Part shown: positions 22,301 through 37,300 of the stretch, piece by piece
How the letters are laid out: each line of letters opens with the position of its first letter
Numbering within the stretch: position 1 is the stretch's first letter
Assembly: GCF_902459465.1 (NCBI RefSeq)
Contig: NC_047068.1
Coordinates: 5,890,001-5,954,000, forward strand
DNA: 64,000 bases
Source of the DNA: Asterias rubens
Taxonomy: Eukaryota; Echinodermata; Asteroidea; Forcipulatida; Asteriidae
Direction of reading: 5' to 3'
Position numbers and translations under genes: made by a program
The notes under the pieces: model-generated
The model's input: only the letters and a program-made list of their open reading frames with translations
The model's database searches: none
What the model was told of the DNA's origin: nothing

Positions 22301-25300
22301 TTACTGTGTAGCTGTGTCCATCAGTACGAGTCTTCCCATGTCTTTACTGTGTAGCTGTGTCCATCAGTACGAGTCTTCCCATGTCTTTACTGTGTAGCTG
22401 TGTTTTTCTATACTCACTAGCTATAGGTCACATGATCACATGTAAACATTGGCAGTGCAAAATGAGTGTTTATAAGAATTGAGTATTACTATATAATAAA
22501 ACTATTTAATCTTTTATATGATTGCACTGCGTTCAACTCTTTAATTTGATCTTGATGAAACACAATATTTAAAAAATGCAGTGTGTGTTAAATGGAACTC
22601 CCTTTTTACCATCTAGGCATACGATGATCAGAAACGTGTTGAGTATGAAGCAGCAGATGATGAGAGGAATGCTAGGAAGTATCGGGCGACATCCGATGGT
22701 CCAAACGCTGAACAGTTCCTGGATGATCTCAAGTCAAGGGTCAAGGAGACAAAAGATAAGGTTTGTTATAAAATAAGGATGAGAAATTTAACAACAATAA
22801 TAACAACATAGTAATGTTTGCGGTAACCCCATGTAATGATATACAAATAATGAATGTTTACAAGTGCAATGGTGCGAAATATGTTCATGAGTTGAAAGAG
22901 GGAATGTTCTATTCTACGAGGCAGAGCCGCGTTGAATGGAACATTCCATCTTTCAATGAATGAACATAATTTGTTTGCACTGTTGCACGGATATAAAATA
23001 TTGTTTTGTAATAACATCTTTGTCATTTTGATTGGAGGATACAACTTTCAAAACACACAAAGCGTAGGCCTACAATTTTTTAGTTGTAAAATTTGTACAC
23101 CCGTTTCTTTTGGGTCGGCCGTTTGGATTCCAGAGTGACAATGTGCGTTCCGTACAGCTATTTTGAGACATGCAGACGCAGAATGTAGTATGTGCCTTGC
23201 AGTAACACTGCTGCATTACCAAAGACACGCGCACGCAGTGATGTTTTTACTCAGCCTGCAGTAGTACTTTTAGAATGGAACAAAAAATGCATGGTACTTT
23301 TTAAAGTATAGTAACTAGTAAACATGTTTTTTTTTTCCCTGGACAGTGCCTTACAATACACCCTAACTATACCACACCGAGTGAGGGCGCCAGACTGATG
23401 TTTGAAACTGCCCAAGACTTCTTACAAGACTTTCTCAAACCGCAGAGGGCGCTCTCGGGACCCGAGACAGACCGCCTTGAGCACCACGCCTTCCTGATCC
23501 AGAAGCTTGGGATGGGTGGCAAGTACGTAGGCGGGGAGGGGTACATGATGGAGGTGGACAGCCATGTCTTGGAGAAAAGACATGAGTACAAGAAGAAACA
23601 CCTGCTCGTTACAGGAGAACCAGGTAGGGACAATTCACAGTAGAAAAAGAGAATCTTGAGTCATTTTGTATGAATTTCTGTGCCCATCATTTAATCTCAT
23701 TTCACTTATTATTTTGAGTTTTTCTTAGTTTTGCCATCCTGCTTTTTTTCGCTTAGCAGAAAAAAAATTATGCAACAGGCCTTGAGAGGGCAAGGCCAAT
23801 TTCATTTTCAAAAGGGCACTTTCATTGTTAAATCTTTGGGGAACTTTGGACGGGGCACCAAGGCCAAGACCATGAGCAACAGAGGTCATGGCCTCCAGAG
23901 TCTACATGAAATTCCAGGCCTAAAACAATGTCCTCTGCTTAAACAGCTCAATGAAATTGGGCCGTAGTCTTTTAGCTTTTTCAAGTTAAGTTCAAATTTT
24001 AAGATTTGTTTTCTGTCTTTCTTCTTCAGGAAGTGGTAAGACCTGTCTACTAGGTAATTGGATTCTTAAACATCAAGAGCAGTATCCTGATGATGTTATT
24101 GCGTATCACATTGTTGGATGTTCTAGCAGTAGTACAAGTGAGTACAAGAAGATTTATCTTGGCTGTATTTTAAGTTTGATTCAATTTCTGCAACTAATGA
24201 CTGGCACCTCTAAACAAAGACATTGGCTAACAGGGAGACTGACATAGGGCTGGAAAGCTCAGGTGGTGGAGTGCCGGAACGTTAAACCAAAGGTCGTTGG
24301 TTCAAGTCCTGCTTCATTAAATTTGTCTTTAGTTCAAAGCCAAACTATGCAAAAGAAAGATCAAACAACCAATATTTTAAGGTGTTGTACTTTCATCGTG
24401 TTTCCTAGGTGTGAAAAATGTTCTTCAGAGATTAAGCAACGATGTAGAGGATGCCTTGTTTAGCGTCAATGGTGGTCCAACTCCAGAGAGAGTCTACGCC
24501 ACTAACGGGAAGGAAGATGTACGAGAGCTACGTCAGATACTGACTTCTGTTGTCAACAAGGCGTCCAAGGGAGATCGGCGAGTGATTATCGTCATTGATG
24601 CTCTTAATATGCTGGAGAAGGCTGGCAAAACTATGAAGGTAGGTCAGGAAGAAGAACCTCTCAGTGCAGGGTTAAAGTTCGTAGGGCAAATCGAGAGAGA
24701 CATCGCGCTCAAATGTGCATCCCTTAAGCAATACATAAGCTCAACCATCACCAGTAGTCCAGCATTCTCCTGAAGACAAGCAGAGTATACTGTTTGAAAC
24801 GTCGAGACCAAACTGGCTCTATTCAGAGCCAACACTCCCTCAAAAGAGTTTTTACACATGGTTGTACCCGCAAGTTTATTATTCATATTTATAGTTACTC
24901 TTGAGTGAGAGACTGTTGGTAATCTGTTCGAAAATCCATCAAGAAATATGCCCCGCAGTTGGTGAAATCACTGAAGTGACCGCAGGGGCAGAAAATGTTG
25001 CTGTTTGAAATGATGCAGAGGGTGCTTTTTGAAATTTTGGAATTCTCAGGGATGAGATTTAAGCTCTTCTTCTTTTTTGCAGTTCCGACTTTTTGAAGTC
25101 TCTGACTTGGGCAAATTGACATTTTAACCTTTCATTTTCCTACATTTAAATTGACAAAAAATCATGCCAAGGATTTATTACTTGACAGACTTTATACTGG
25201 CTGCCAAAGTTCCTCCCAGACGTTGCCCATCTCATTCTCTCCTCCGTGTCCTCAGACGACGTCAACATCCGAGAACTCATCCAAGAAAGAGAGTTCAGTC

Positions 25301-28300
25301 AACTGACGATGATCCCACTTACTGAAGACATTCAGTCTACGGTCACCAAGAACATGTTGATCGTCAGAGGCAAGGAGTTATCCCAGCAGCAGCATGACCG
25401 GGTTGTAGGCTGCTCCCAGACTGAAAATCCACTGTTCCTTATGATTCTGTTGCAGGTAACAATGATAATAACATGGGAGGCTATTCATCGTTACTTAGCA
25501 GCTGAGTTGCGAAGGACACAGCTTCAACATGTTCTCGTTGCTGGCATGCAAGGGTGACTATGGCAGCCAGCAACATCAACCTTTCTTTCCTGAAATTGTA
25601 ACCCCAGGAAGTGTTACATTAAAACATCAAAATATTATGGAAAATTCTAAAACCAGTTCTAAAAAAAAATTGTTTCTGCACAAACCTCTTTTACAGGGGG
25701 GGGGATCAAAAAGAGTTTTTTTCCACAGAACTCTGGAAAGTCCCGAGCATGCTAAATAATTTAAAAAAAAAGCATCTATTAATTTGTTGCGGTACTCACT
25801 GCTATGGGTTAGAACTGCCTCTTATCCACTTGTTGGTCTAGTGGTAAGACATCTAGCGTCTAGCTCTTGCAATGCAAAGGTAGTGGGTTAGAATCCCACC
25901 TGAGTGATTTGCCTGTTTATTTTTGTTACACTGGTGTACGGGTAAACAAATTATAAAATGGTATATTTGCTGGCTTTTGATTTCAGTGGTTTCTCTTTAT
26001 TTTTCGTTTTTTAGGAACTATGTAGTTTTGGCAGTTTCTTTGAGCTGGATGACTACATTGACTCACTGATTGCTGTAAACAGGTAGGCTTTCTATTCAAT
26101 TGAGCACAAGTATTCAATTTGAAAACAAAAAAGTAGCTCAGCACGAACAAATGTAACTTCATTTTGCCTTATTACTGTTCTTTTATGATAGCTTCTTTTC
26201 TTTAATAATTTTAAGAAGACTTTCTACAATTTCAGATTTTTGTTTGTAGATTGACACTTTATAACACTATTGCTAACAATAAATATGATAAATTCATCAT
26301 GATCAGCAAATGCAATTTCTTAGCTCAAACTTAGAATTCTGTTTTAAGCATTTTGTCTTTTACAAAAGTGTGCTTGCTGTGACTAACACAAAAATTTAAT
26401 TTTTTCATCGCTAGTTATGCAGATTTTTGTCCTTTTTTTTGTTGACTCTTGCATTTATTTAGTGTCACCGAGCTGTTTGTAAAATTTTTGAAAAGGCTTG
26501 AAAAGGATTACAACCCGGAAGAGAAAACCAATCTAGTTCATGAGGTTTGCTGGTTTTTATTTCCGATCAAACTTTGTCCTTCAAACTCCTTTATCCCTCT
26601 GTGCTTTCTGACAATCGTCTTCATACTTTGGTCATCTTGTTTTATTTATTTATTTTATTTATTTATTTCTTGTTTATCCTGGGAAATCCATTCAGTGAGA
26701 AAAACTCACTGATCTCCCATGGATCCCAGCTAATAACAATCTACAGAAGTGAACTTCTGTCAGTCATAAGAAGTGAATCTGGTCAGTTATTTTTCTTATA
26801 TTTTCAATCATCTTTCAAGAACACAACTCATTTAGCAATCCGTTCATTAGGGGAAAAAGGAGTGGTGAGTTGGTTATAAACATTTGTTGAATACTATGTG
26901 GGGTCATCAGTCGCCCACTATTACAGGCATTTGATGCCTCACGATTCCCTTGATGCCGGATTTTCTCAAATTTTCCTAGAACCTTAAAATGTTCTTGAAA
27001 GGCGTAAAGCAATCACCAAACGAGAAAGAAATAGTCGACATTTTGGAGGGTCTAAACCTTTAGTTCTGTATTCCTGGTGATGCCCTGAGTCTGTAAACCA
27101 CTAGAAGGTTTTGGGTCTAGATTAAGAGGGAACTTAAGACAAGATAAGAGAAGATATCTTTATCAAGCAAACATCTTCATCATTTGATAAAGATTCATCT
27201 CTCAAACTCAGTCAATGTGTTGCCCCCTACTGGTGATTAATACAAAAACAAGCGGACCTAGTCTTGAATCAAGACGCTCCTGTTGTATGTTCTCTAGAAA
27301 GCTGTATTTCAGCTGTTAGTTTCCATGTCACCAAAAGAGGGGGCTATCAACCATGTCTCTGGTGAGAGCGTCCTCTTAGGGCAATGGATCTTTGGAAGAC
27401 ATTGACAATAGGAGGGTCTTGAGCCAAGACCGTAGGGAACCCAGCCCCTCGAGCCATACCCAGGAATTTTCACATTCTTCAAATCTCATTAAAGTGTTTT
27501 TCAATCTGGTCTTTCTCTTCAGCCTTTTTCATTTCACAATGTGTTTAAACTTTTAAAGGCACTGGACACTATTGGTAACTACCTGTACTCAAAATAATTA
27601 TTAGCTTAAAAACTTACTTGGTAACAAGCAATCGAGAGCTGCTGATAGTAAAAAACATTGTGAGAAACGGCTACCTCTGAAGTAACGTAGTTTTTGAGAA
27701 AGATGTAACTTCTCACTAAAATAAATATTTGAATTGAATTCGAGAGCTCAGCTGAGGTCTTAAAACCAAGCATCGAAATCTAGCATCTGAAAGCACATGA
27801 CTTGTGTGACAAGGGTGTTTTTTCTTTCGTTATTCCCTCACAACTTTGACGTCCAAATGAGTTCAAACTTTCACAGGTTTGTTTTTGTCGCATGTGTTGA
27901 GATGCAAGAAATGAGAAGACTTGTCTTTGACAATTACCAAAGGTGTCCAGTACCTTAAAAAAAAAACCCCATAATTTTCTCTCCTGAAAAGTTGGGAATG
28001 AAAGGTGAGAAAGTAAATTCTGTTTTGTTCTCAAATTGTTTAGGTAATGTGTTGCCTGCTGGTTGCTAGGCGTGGCCTCTCTGAGGGTGAGATTAAGAAG
28101 ATCTTAGGGGTGTCGGATCAGATGTGGTCGATGCTATACTTTGCCATGAATGACTTTGTTGTTGAGAGATCTGGCCTTTATGTGTAAGTAAAAACCATGT
28201 ATTGACTCCTTGCAATCGTCACATCCAACCAGATTCTGCGTTTTTGATTAAATTACATTCAATTCAATTAATTTTTATTTATTTCATCACAATTTACAAG

Positions 28301-31300
28301 TATGCGTATTTCACCAGTTAGCAAGACAATTTGGCAGCCAGCTTGTGCGTTTACGATCATTTGTTTCCAGTAAGCACCGGAATGTTGGCTTACCTTGTGC
28401 TGTGTTTATGGTTCGCAGTGCTTTGAAATGAAAACCCAATCAGTAAGCACAAAATAAATTTAAAAAGCCGTTAAGCAGCTCTAGGAAATAAGACCCAGGG
28501 CCAATTTTTTTTAAAGCCTGTGAGCATAAAATCTTGCTAAGCACAGACAACTCTTTCCTAACAAAAACTGGTTACCAGCCCTAATTAGATAAAGTTAGCA
28601 TTATTGCATCTGGTGCCTGATCCATTTGTTTGCTTAGTAAAGCAATTAGATAAGCAGTTTTTTCTGCATTACACTAAACAGCTTTGTGAAATTAGGCCCT
28701 GGTGTCGTTTCAAGATGGTAGATTTTGTAAAAAATAAAAATTATCTGCACTAAAAGCAGATTATATACATAATTTAAAGACACTGGACACTATTGGTAAT
28801 TGTCACAGACTAGTCAACCCATGCATAAAATAACAAACCTGTGAAAAAATAAGCTCAATCAGTCGTCGAAACTGCGAGATAATAATGAAAGGAAAAACAC
28901 CCTTGTCACTCGAAGTTGTGTGCTTTCAGATGCTTGATTTCGAAACCTAAAACTCTAAATCTGAGGTCTCGAAATCAAATTCGTGGAAAACTACTTCTTT
29001 CTTGAAAACTGCATTACTTAAGAGGGAGCCGTTTCTCACAATGGTTTATATTATCAACCTCTCCCCATTACTATTTAGCAAGAAAGGTTTTATGCCATTT
29101 TTATTGGTAATTACCAATAATGTCCACTGCCTTTAAACAATAATGTTTCAACCAATTAAATTTGCTTTCCTTCCTTATAATTCTTAATTTTATATATAAA
29201 TATATATTTTTTAAACTGAAAACTAAATTTTATTTTAAGTTATTTTCTTAAACTCGCAGGTTAGCAAACACCGAATTAGCAGAAGCAGTCCGGCAGCATT
29301 TCTGCATCGACGAAAATACACAGACTAAATTCACCAGGCTTATTTGCGACTATTTCCTTCAAATATTTAAGGTAAATATGACAATGCAAATATTTAAAAG
29401 TATATAACATTTTAACATTAAAATTAAAATTAAAACCGTTCCTCTATAAATAATGAAAATGTGAATAATAAGCCAACTTTTGAGTTGTAAAAGTTAGTGG
29501 TGCGTTCCAATACCCTTTACAACTGTCCTTAGGAATTCTGATTCAAGTATAAGGTATAGGGACCAAGCAAGTCATCTGTACCGGACAAATCTCTTTCAAA
29601 TCCAACTCACAACTCTTCATTTATAATGAATTCTTTTTCAAACCCATCTATAGGAGCTTTACCCTAGGTACAACACCAAGATACCTTGCAGGGTATTAGA
29701 AGAGTTGCCATGGTTACTGTGTAAACTCGGGGACAATGCTCAGCTTCAAGATTGCCTGTTGAATCTGGCCATGTTTAGTGCACTGTACAGGTAAATGGCA
29801 TTCTGATTTTGTTCGCTATTCTGATTTTGTTCGCTATTCTGATTTTGTTCGCTATTCTGATTTTGCTTGGCATTCTAATTTTGCTCGCCATTGTTATTTT
29901 TCTCCCCAAGTATTTTTTTTATCCCCAATGTGATTTTGCTTGTCATTTTTTACAAGATACAATTTGATGAAAGTACCAACCAAAATAAATATAGTCTATC
30001 ACGACACGTACAGGCCTAGAATTACATGCAGGCCTTGGTGCCCCAGCAAAAGTTTCCCATTGACATTAAGATTTTCGAATGGAGGTGCCCTTTGCAAATG
30101 AAAATGGCCTTGCCGTTTCAAAGATGAAATTCCAGGCCAATTGTCGTCTCTCAGCCTCTAACACTTTGGTCCCATTTTTGTGGCAACACAGCTTATCTCA
30201 ATACTTGTAAAAGTGTATTTTCTAGAGTTCAGGTATTATCAAGTCATCTTCAGGTTCTACATAAGATGTTTCCCTAATTTCCATTGGGTTTCCTTGTGTA
30301 TCTCAACATGTGCATAAAATAACAAACATGTGAACATTTTAGCTCAATTGGTGGTCGAAGTTGCGAGATAATAATGATAGAAAAAAAACACCCTTTTCAC
30401 GAAGTTGTGTGCTGTCAGATGCTTGATTTCAAGACCTCAAATTCTAATTCTGAGGTCTTTAAATCAAATTCAAGGAAAATTTGTATACTATCAACCTCTT
30501 CCCATTACTCATTACCAAGTAAAGTTTTATGCTACCGGTAATAATTATTTTGAGTATTTACCAATAGTGTCCACTCCCTTTAAGATTCCCCCAGGTTTTG
30601 CAGCGACTGCTAATTAAGTTTGCATCCTTGGTTTTATTACTAGAAACTAATAATGAGCCAGAAGTGATTTGCCAGTAGATTTTGAAGTACTTGATACACA
30701 TCGGTGTCAGGGTAAAACAAATTAATAGTGATATTTGTCATGGTTGAATTTCTTGATTTATTTTCAGTGGTCAACACAAGTACGACCTCGTGGATTACTG
30801 GAACAGCACCGGGGTACCAGGGAAAGAGATACAACAATCCTACATGGGATCCCTGGATGACCAAGTGGCCTTACTGTATGACCAGAGTATAGTGGAAACT
30901 GGTACCCTGCCCAGGCCCACCCCAGGAATACAGGTGATTCTTCAAAACTGACAGAACTCTTTAATTAGTTTTCATCGGGCATAAAGAATATGGTTTGTTT
31001 GTACACTCAGCACATTCCCATTGGTTTTTACGCGCTGTCTTGGATGGATTTTACGTTCTCGAAAAACATACAAAGAATTTCTGTCTTTACCATGAGTGGG
31101 TTTTGCATTCATCAGAAACTTTTACAGGTCTTTTTTATTGTATCTTTCTTGATAATTTTGAAAGTTTTCTTTATAATTTTTGGTATAGATCAGCATTTTG
31201 TTGTCAAAAACCCAATAATGACCAACCTTGAAGCCAATTACTTGGGGTGAGCTTGCATATAAAACTAGTTAACATGTTTCAAGTACCATTGCTCCAGAAA

Positions 31301-34300
31301 ATTATTTCCCTCCAAATTTTCCCCCATGCTCAATTTCTAAATTTACCAGACTGATTTACCTAGTTTCTTATTTTAAGACGGTAATATAAAAATGGTGGGT
31401 GGGAGAAACATTATTTTCAAAAATTATATAAAAATGATGTTATTTGTCTGCAGTTGATTTCCGTTGTTGGAGATATAAGTAGCTTCCTGGTTGAGGCTGG
31501 ACATAGGACAGTGTTGGAACCTCTGCTGCTCAGAGCAATTAGGATGCATGTAAGTTTCTATTGTCAAAGACCAGTGTTCTCTATTGGTGTATCTCAACAT
31601 ATGCGTGCAAATTTGAACTGAATTTGTCGTAGAAGTTGTGAGAAAATAATGAAAGAAAAAATACCCTTGTCACACGAAGTTGTGTGCTTTCAGGTGCTTG
31701 ATTTGGAGACCTCAAATTCTAAATCTGAGGTCTCGAAATCAAGTTCGTGGAAAATTACTTCTTCCTTGAAAACTACGTTACTTCAGAGGGAGCTGTTTCT
31801 CACTCTCCCCATTACTCGTAATCAAGAAATACTTTATGATAATAATTATTTTGAGAAATTACCAATAGTGTCCACTGCCTTTAAGGTTGCGGCCAGGGCA
31901 TTAATTTGAATCGTTTGAACTGGTTGCGCTAAAACAAGTTTCAGACTCGCCAATATTCTCAGTATTGTTTAAATAAATAAACGACTGAAAGACTGTAGCG
32001 CCTCCAGATTGCATTTTTACCTTGTTCAAAGCAAGAAGAAAAAAGAAAAAACAAGGAGTTTCAGTTGAAAATAATTGGATGTTTTACATATTTTACAGAT
32101 GTTTGTGTAAAAAAATCAGAAAATTGTGAAAAGCCTAAAATATTGATATAAAGCCTACACTATAGGCTAGCCCTTGTACTCAACTGTTTCTATTTACTTC
32201 AATCATGTCAATGTAGAATAACAACAATTGTAATTCTAAATGTGACCTTATTTTGCTGTCTGATGTGCAATACATTTGATTTTGTTATTATGGTTTTGTT
32301 TTTTTACTTTAGCCGGTGCAAGATGAGACCAAGGTCCTGACTTCTGATTTAGACACAACGAGGGATTATTGCTATCGGCAGAACCAGCTTGCATGTTTCT
32401 ATGCGGACACCGATAGATTTGATCAGGCTCTGGTTATTCACAAGAAACTACTTGAGCTCAAAGGAAAGTAAGTTGCCCATGATGCCCCTAAGGGACTAAG
32501 AGAATATGTGAAAAGGTCTTAAATAACATAGAAAAGGGTAGAGACAAGTTCTTTTAAGAAGCCATTATACACTTTCGGAACAGAAAAAAAGTTCACAGAT
32601 TTACAAATAACTTACAGGGTTTACAGAAGGTAATGGTGCAAGACTTCTCTTGAAATATTATTCCAGGAAACGCTTTACTTTTTGGAAAACATAAAAACAA
32701 TTGTCAATTCTCGATATCGAGAGTTACGGATTTATTTTAAACACATGTCATGACACAGTGGAACGTGCGGAAACAAGGGTGGGTTTTCCCGTTATTTTCT
32801 CTTGACTCTGATGACCGATTGAGCCTAAATTTTCACAGGTTTGTTATTTTATATATAAGTTGTGATACACAAAGTGTGGGCCTTTGGACAATACTGTTTA
32901 CCGAAAGTGTCCAATGGCTTTAAACGGCCGTTTTAAACCAGAAGGGCTGTGGCATTGTGATAAAATACCAAGCCGTAGGGTTACAATGTGATGCGCTGTA
33001 ATCTGATATAAAAAAAACCTAGCCAGGGTGAGCTCTTTCCCTTCTTCTTCCTTTCAAGTGCTGCTTCATAAGTGAAGATTGTACTGCACTGCGGCTGGGG
33101 GCATGTACGGTGTGAAACCATGACCTGCAGTCTCAATCAAGTGCAATATAACACATGGTGCAAGTAAAAACTGAACATCAAGATTCTTATCTTCATGAAG
33201 CCCTGTCTAAGTGATTGGTGTTCTGGGTTCTGTTATGTGCTTTACACAACATTTGAGACCAAGGGCTTTCGGCTTTATGTCCCAAAAGAAGGTCAAATCA
33301 TTAATGGTTATTAAAGCGTCTTGCTCTAGGACACAAGTGTCAAGACCACTGGACTCAAACTCACAGTCTGCTGATCAGAAACATTAGAGTTTGATTACGT
33401 TGTGCTTAAACTGCTTAACCACAACATGCCAAATATGTTTTGTAACTTCCTTCCCCGAACAAAGATACTGACAAAGTAGGGACATTGCAAACATTGGGCT
33501 AGAAAGCTCAGTCGGTAGAGCGCGTCACCTTAAATCCAGAGGTTGGAGGTTCAAATCCCGCTTGAGTAAAAGTTTTTTGTTTGGCACAAAACTTCCTTCC
33601 ATTTTGATCTCTTCCTCTCTCAGGCTTGATCCCAAGGTATGGGCATCAGAGAAAGCAGTAACACTCAACAATATGGGTTTTCTACAAATGAAACTGGGTA
33701 ATAATCAACAGGTAGGTGTCTAGATGTTGACTTGGTTGGAAGCTGAACCGAAGTGAAGTTCCCACACAAATGCAGCATGGCGACGCTGTTGTTTTACGTA
33801 ACTGCATTTGATTGGTTGAATATTGAAACTCCACCCATTGTAAAAGGACACCCAGGGAAAACCCTAAAAAATCTGTGCAAGGTCATAAAAAACCCAACTG
33901 GACAGGGTTAAGCAAGCCGACCCAACATGACCGAGCTAGCCAAAGTGGCGCCACAAGAGTTGCATGTGTCCAATTCATAATGTTATTTATCTGTAAGTGA
34001 TAAAATGAAGTAAGTGACTAGGTGTACAAATATTTTCACATCTCTGTATTGTTAAAGAGAGGCTCTAAGGTCAAACTCTCCTAATGATCAGTTAGATCAT
34101 TTTCAATGATCTTAGTTATTTTGTTCTGTTTCTCCCTGCCAGTCTTTGGAATATTCACAACAAACTTATGTTTCAGTCTTACTCACAAGGGGAAAGAAAG
34201 TCAACTTTTATTAAAAGGTGACTTCAAACCAATCACTCTTTTGGATTTTACCGTCGTACCCCTCATTTATTTTTACAAGGAACAATTTTTTGAGTTGCCA

Positions 34301-37300
34301 GGGGGACTAGCTAAGAAAAGATATGACTCTCCCGCCGCTTCAAAAGTTAATTTTCAAAAGTCGGAGACCTTAAAAAGTCGGAACTTAAAACAAAAGACGG
34401 AATTTTCAAAGTCGGAAAGACGGAATTTGTCAAAAGGCGGAATAATCTCATCCCTTCAACCAGTTGTGTTATTTTCTAGATCTTAACCAGTTTTCCGTTT
34501 TTTTTTTTGTAATGACTGGAATAATCACAGCAAGCTTTAGTGTAAGTCTTAATCACAAAGAGAAAGAAGTTTACATTTTGATCAGTGCATCATTGTTCAC
34601 ATCTTAACCAGTTATCCGTTTCTTGTCCCAGTCTCTAGAATATTTCCAGCAAGCCCTAGCATTTCACAAGGAGGTAATCACCGACGATGATGCCCATGAG
34701 GTAATAGCAAGCGCTACAAACAATATTGGCTCAGTCCTCGCCGTCATGGGACGCTATGATGAAGCTGCACCTATACTGGAGAGATCACTAGAGGTAGGAG
34801 TCTAGGATTCAGTCTCGTACAGTGGCGTGTCTCGGCCTAAGCTCTAGTGTTTTCAACAGGGTGGGTTCGAATCCCAGTCATGACACTTGTTCTCTTGAGC
34901 TCTTGACCATAATTGCTTCGTAAAAAGTTGGGAAGGCTGCTCTACTAGCCGGGCTCATAGTGGATGATAGGCATGCTACATCCCTCTTTCAGTCCCCGCA
35001 GTAGGTGGCAACGTGCTCCTGGTTACAGTTAAGTAAAGCCCTTACCTTCAAGTGGCCGCACAGGGCCTTGTGATGTATGGCGATATAATAATGACCAATT
35101 TATATTCCCTTGAAATGAAATGGTGCCAGTTAATTGACTTTCCCCAAAATTCGCCCCCAAAAAAGAAAATATCCTTCCTTTTAACATCCCTCAAAAGGCT
35201 CTTGCTATAAGCCCCTAGTTCACTGAAGTAGATCGGCGTTGATATCTTCAAAAGAGACTGTATGGAAATCTGTATATCTTAAAATTAATCTTAGTGCTTT
35301 ATGAAATCGAGCACTTGGCTGGATTCAATGGAGAGCATAAAAATCGATAATAACTGAAATGGCTGTCCAGAACTTTAAACTGATACTAAAAACCAAAACT
35401 CAATCCTGCACAGATCTATGAGGAGATTTACTTTGATAGTCTCCCTCCAGACGTTGGAGGAACTTTACTCAACTTGGCCAAGTGTCATGTACGGAATCCT
35501 GAGAAGACAACGGATGAAGTGGAGGCTACATATCAGAGGTCAGTTTTGTCATCCCTTTTACTCAAACTATTTGAAGACATAAGGGCCCAATTTAATCAAG
35601 CTGCTTAGCAGAAAAAAATGCTGCTCAGCAAATTTGTTTGCTGAGCCAAAAAATGAGCTCTGCGCTGTTGGCAACAGTATACACTTTTGGAATATTCACT
35701 GGTGACCTGTTTTTGCTAAGTAGGATTTTTCTGTGCTAAGCAACGTTTTGTGCTTACAGGCTTTGTGAAATTCAGGGTAACATTGTAATAAAAAAGACTC
35801 ATGAAACATCCTCTGGCTACCACCCGGCTGGTCATTAGAGCAAAATGCTCCAATGTATCAGTTGCTACTCGGCAAAACTGCTGACTGTTCTTTCGCTCGG
35901 TCCAGTCCTTCCCTATGGAACTCACTCCTCATCTGAGACAGGAAACTTCATTCAATACTTTCCAGAACAAACTCAAAAGCCATCTCTTCTATTCTAGTCA
36001 GCTGTTTCTCCTTCTGTTTATTTTGTTTAATTAGTTCCTAGTTATTAGATTTGTAAGGGTTCCTGCACCAGGAGTGTCACCTGTGACCAACATGGTGCAT
36101 TATAAATTTTCTATATTATTATTATTAGTATTTGCTACTCAATATTACCATTCAGGATGCACAAAATCTGTTCAGTCAAAATATTTTGCTATGCAAAAGT
36201 GCCGGATGAAATCGTTCCCCCGAGGCCCCTCTGTCTAGCACCACACAGTATTCCAAAAGACACGACACCCAACCTAGTTCACCGACATAGTAATAACACT
36301 GCTTTGCTTTCCTCTTTACTGCAGGGCTTTAGACATCCGTGTCAACGCTTATGGTCACAACCATCCAGAGGCTGCCCAAGTGCTGATGACATACGGAGCT
36401 TACATGATGAGACGAGACAAGACAGACGAAGGACTCAAGATGTACCTTGAAGCACTTGATATCTTTGAGGTAAGATTTATTTGTTGTTTTGGGGGGTTAA
36501 TGGCATGCCTTTGACCATAATAATAATAATTAAGTTGGTAAGACACTGCTCTAGAAGTGCACAGGTCGTGGGTCCGAATCCCACCCGAGTAATATGCCTG
36601 TGATTTTTTTCACAGAACTCGTGAAAGTAACGAGTATACAGTGCTATTATTCATCGGTGTATGGGTAAAAAACAAAGTGAGTGTAAAGGGAAAAGTGAAA
36701 TCATACATGTAGCCCTGTGTAAACTGACCCGGAGATGAGAACATTATGACCACACACAAAAAAAAACGTTTTGATGGAAGAAAACATATGTGCATCATAT
36801 AAAAGTCCCCTGATAAAACATCAATTTTATGTGTTATCATATTTCTGGAACCCTATACAAACTAAAATAATAGAAACGGTAATTTTATTGGTCTTTAATA
36901 ACTACTCCTACATCCTCTCACTTATTTCACTTTAAAACAACATTTGCCTTGTTATTTTGAGGGTTTGTACGTCCAGTTTGGTTAATTTTGTATGGAGAAA
37001 TTTGTAAAAATGTAGTACCCGATTCAGCCGCACATGAGGGCTCTTTTGTTAACAAAACCTGACGCCCGATTGCTTAATACAAAACGGATTTGGCAAGTGT
37101 ACATCCTGAGTCCTGACCAAACTGCTTTAAGTTCTAACAATTTTGTTGCTTCAGAACCTTGACCAATGGAATGTTCGTTCACAGCTTCAAAACAGCCGTT
37201 GATGTTTCACAAAATTCATAACTATGAAAGCATACTATTCTTAAACGGTAATTTCATGTACTCTTTTGAAGGTTTAACTGGCAAAACCTATATGAAAAGA

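Noticed and set aside
20378-22403. CRISPR-like repeat array
   Set aside because: The repeat has no unique spacers between units; it is a continuous 43-bp minisatellite in an animal intron.
33496-33570. Possible tRNA gene
   Set aside because: The D arm and B box are good but the acceptor stem does not pair and the anticodon arm is irregular; it matches the other S1 SINE heads.
34106-34486. 126-codon + frame in intron 17
   Set aside because: It lies within decayed exon-border duplicates; the Lys/Ser-rich part comes from short 'aaagtcggaa' repeats and there is no homology I recognise.
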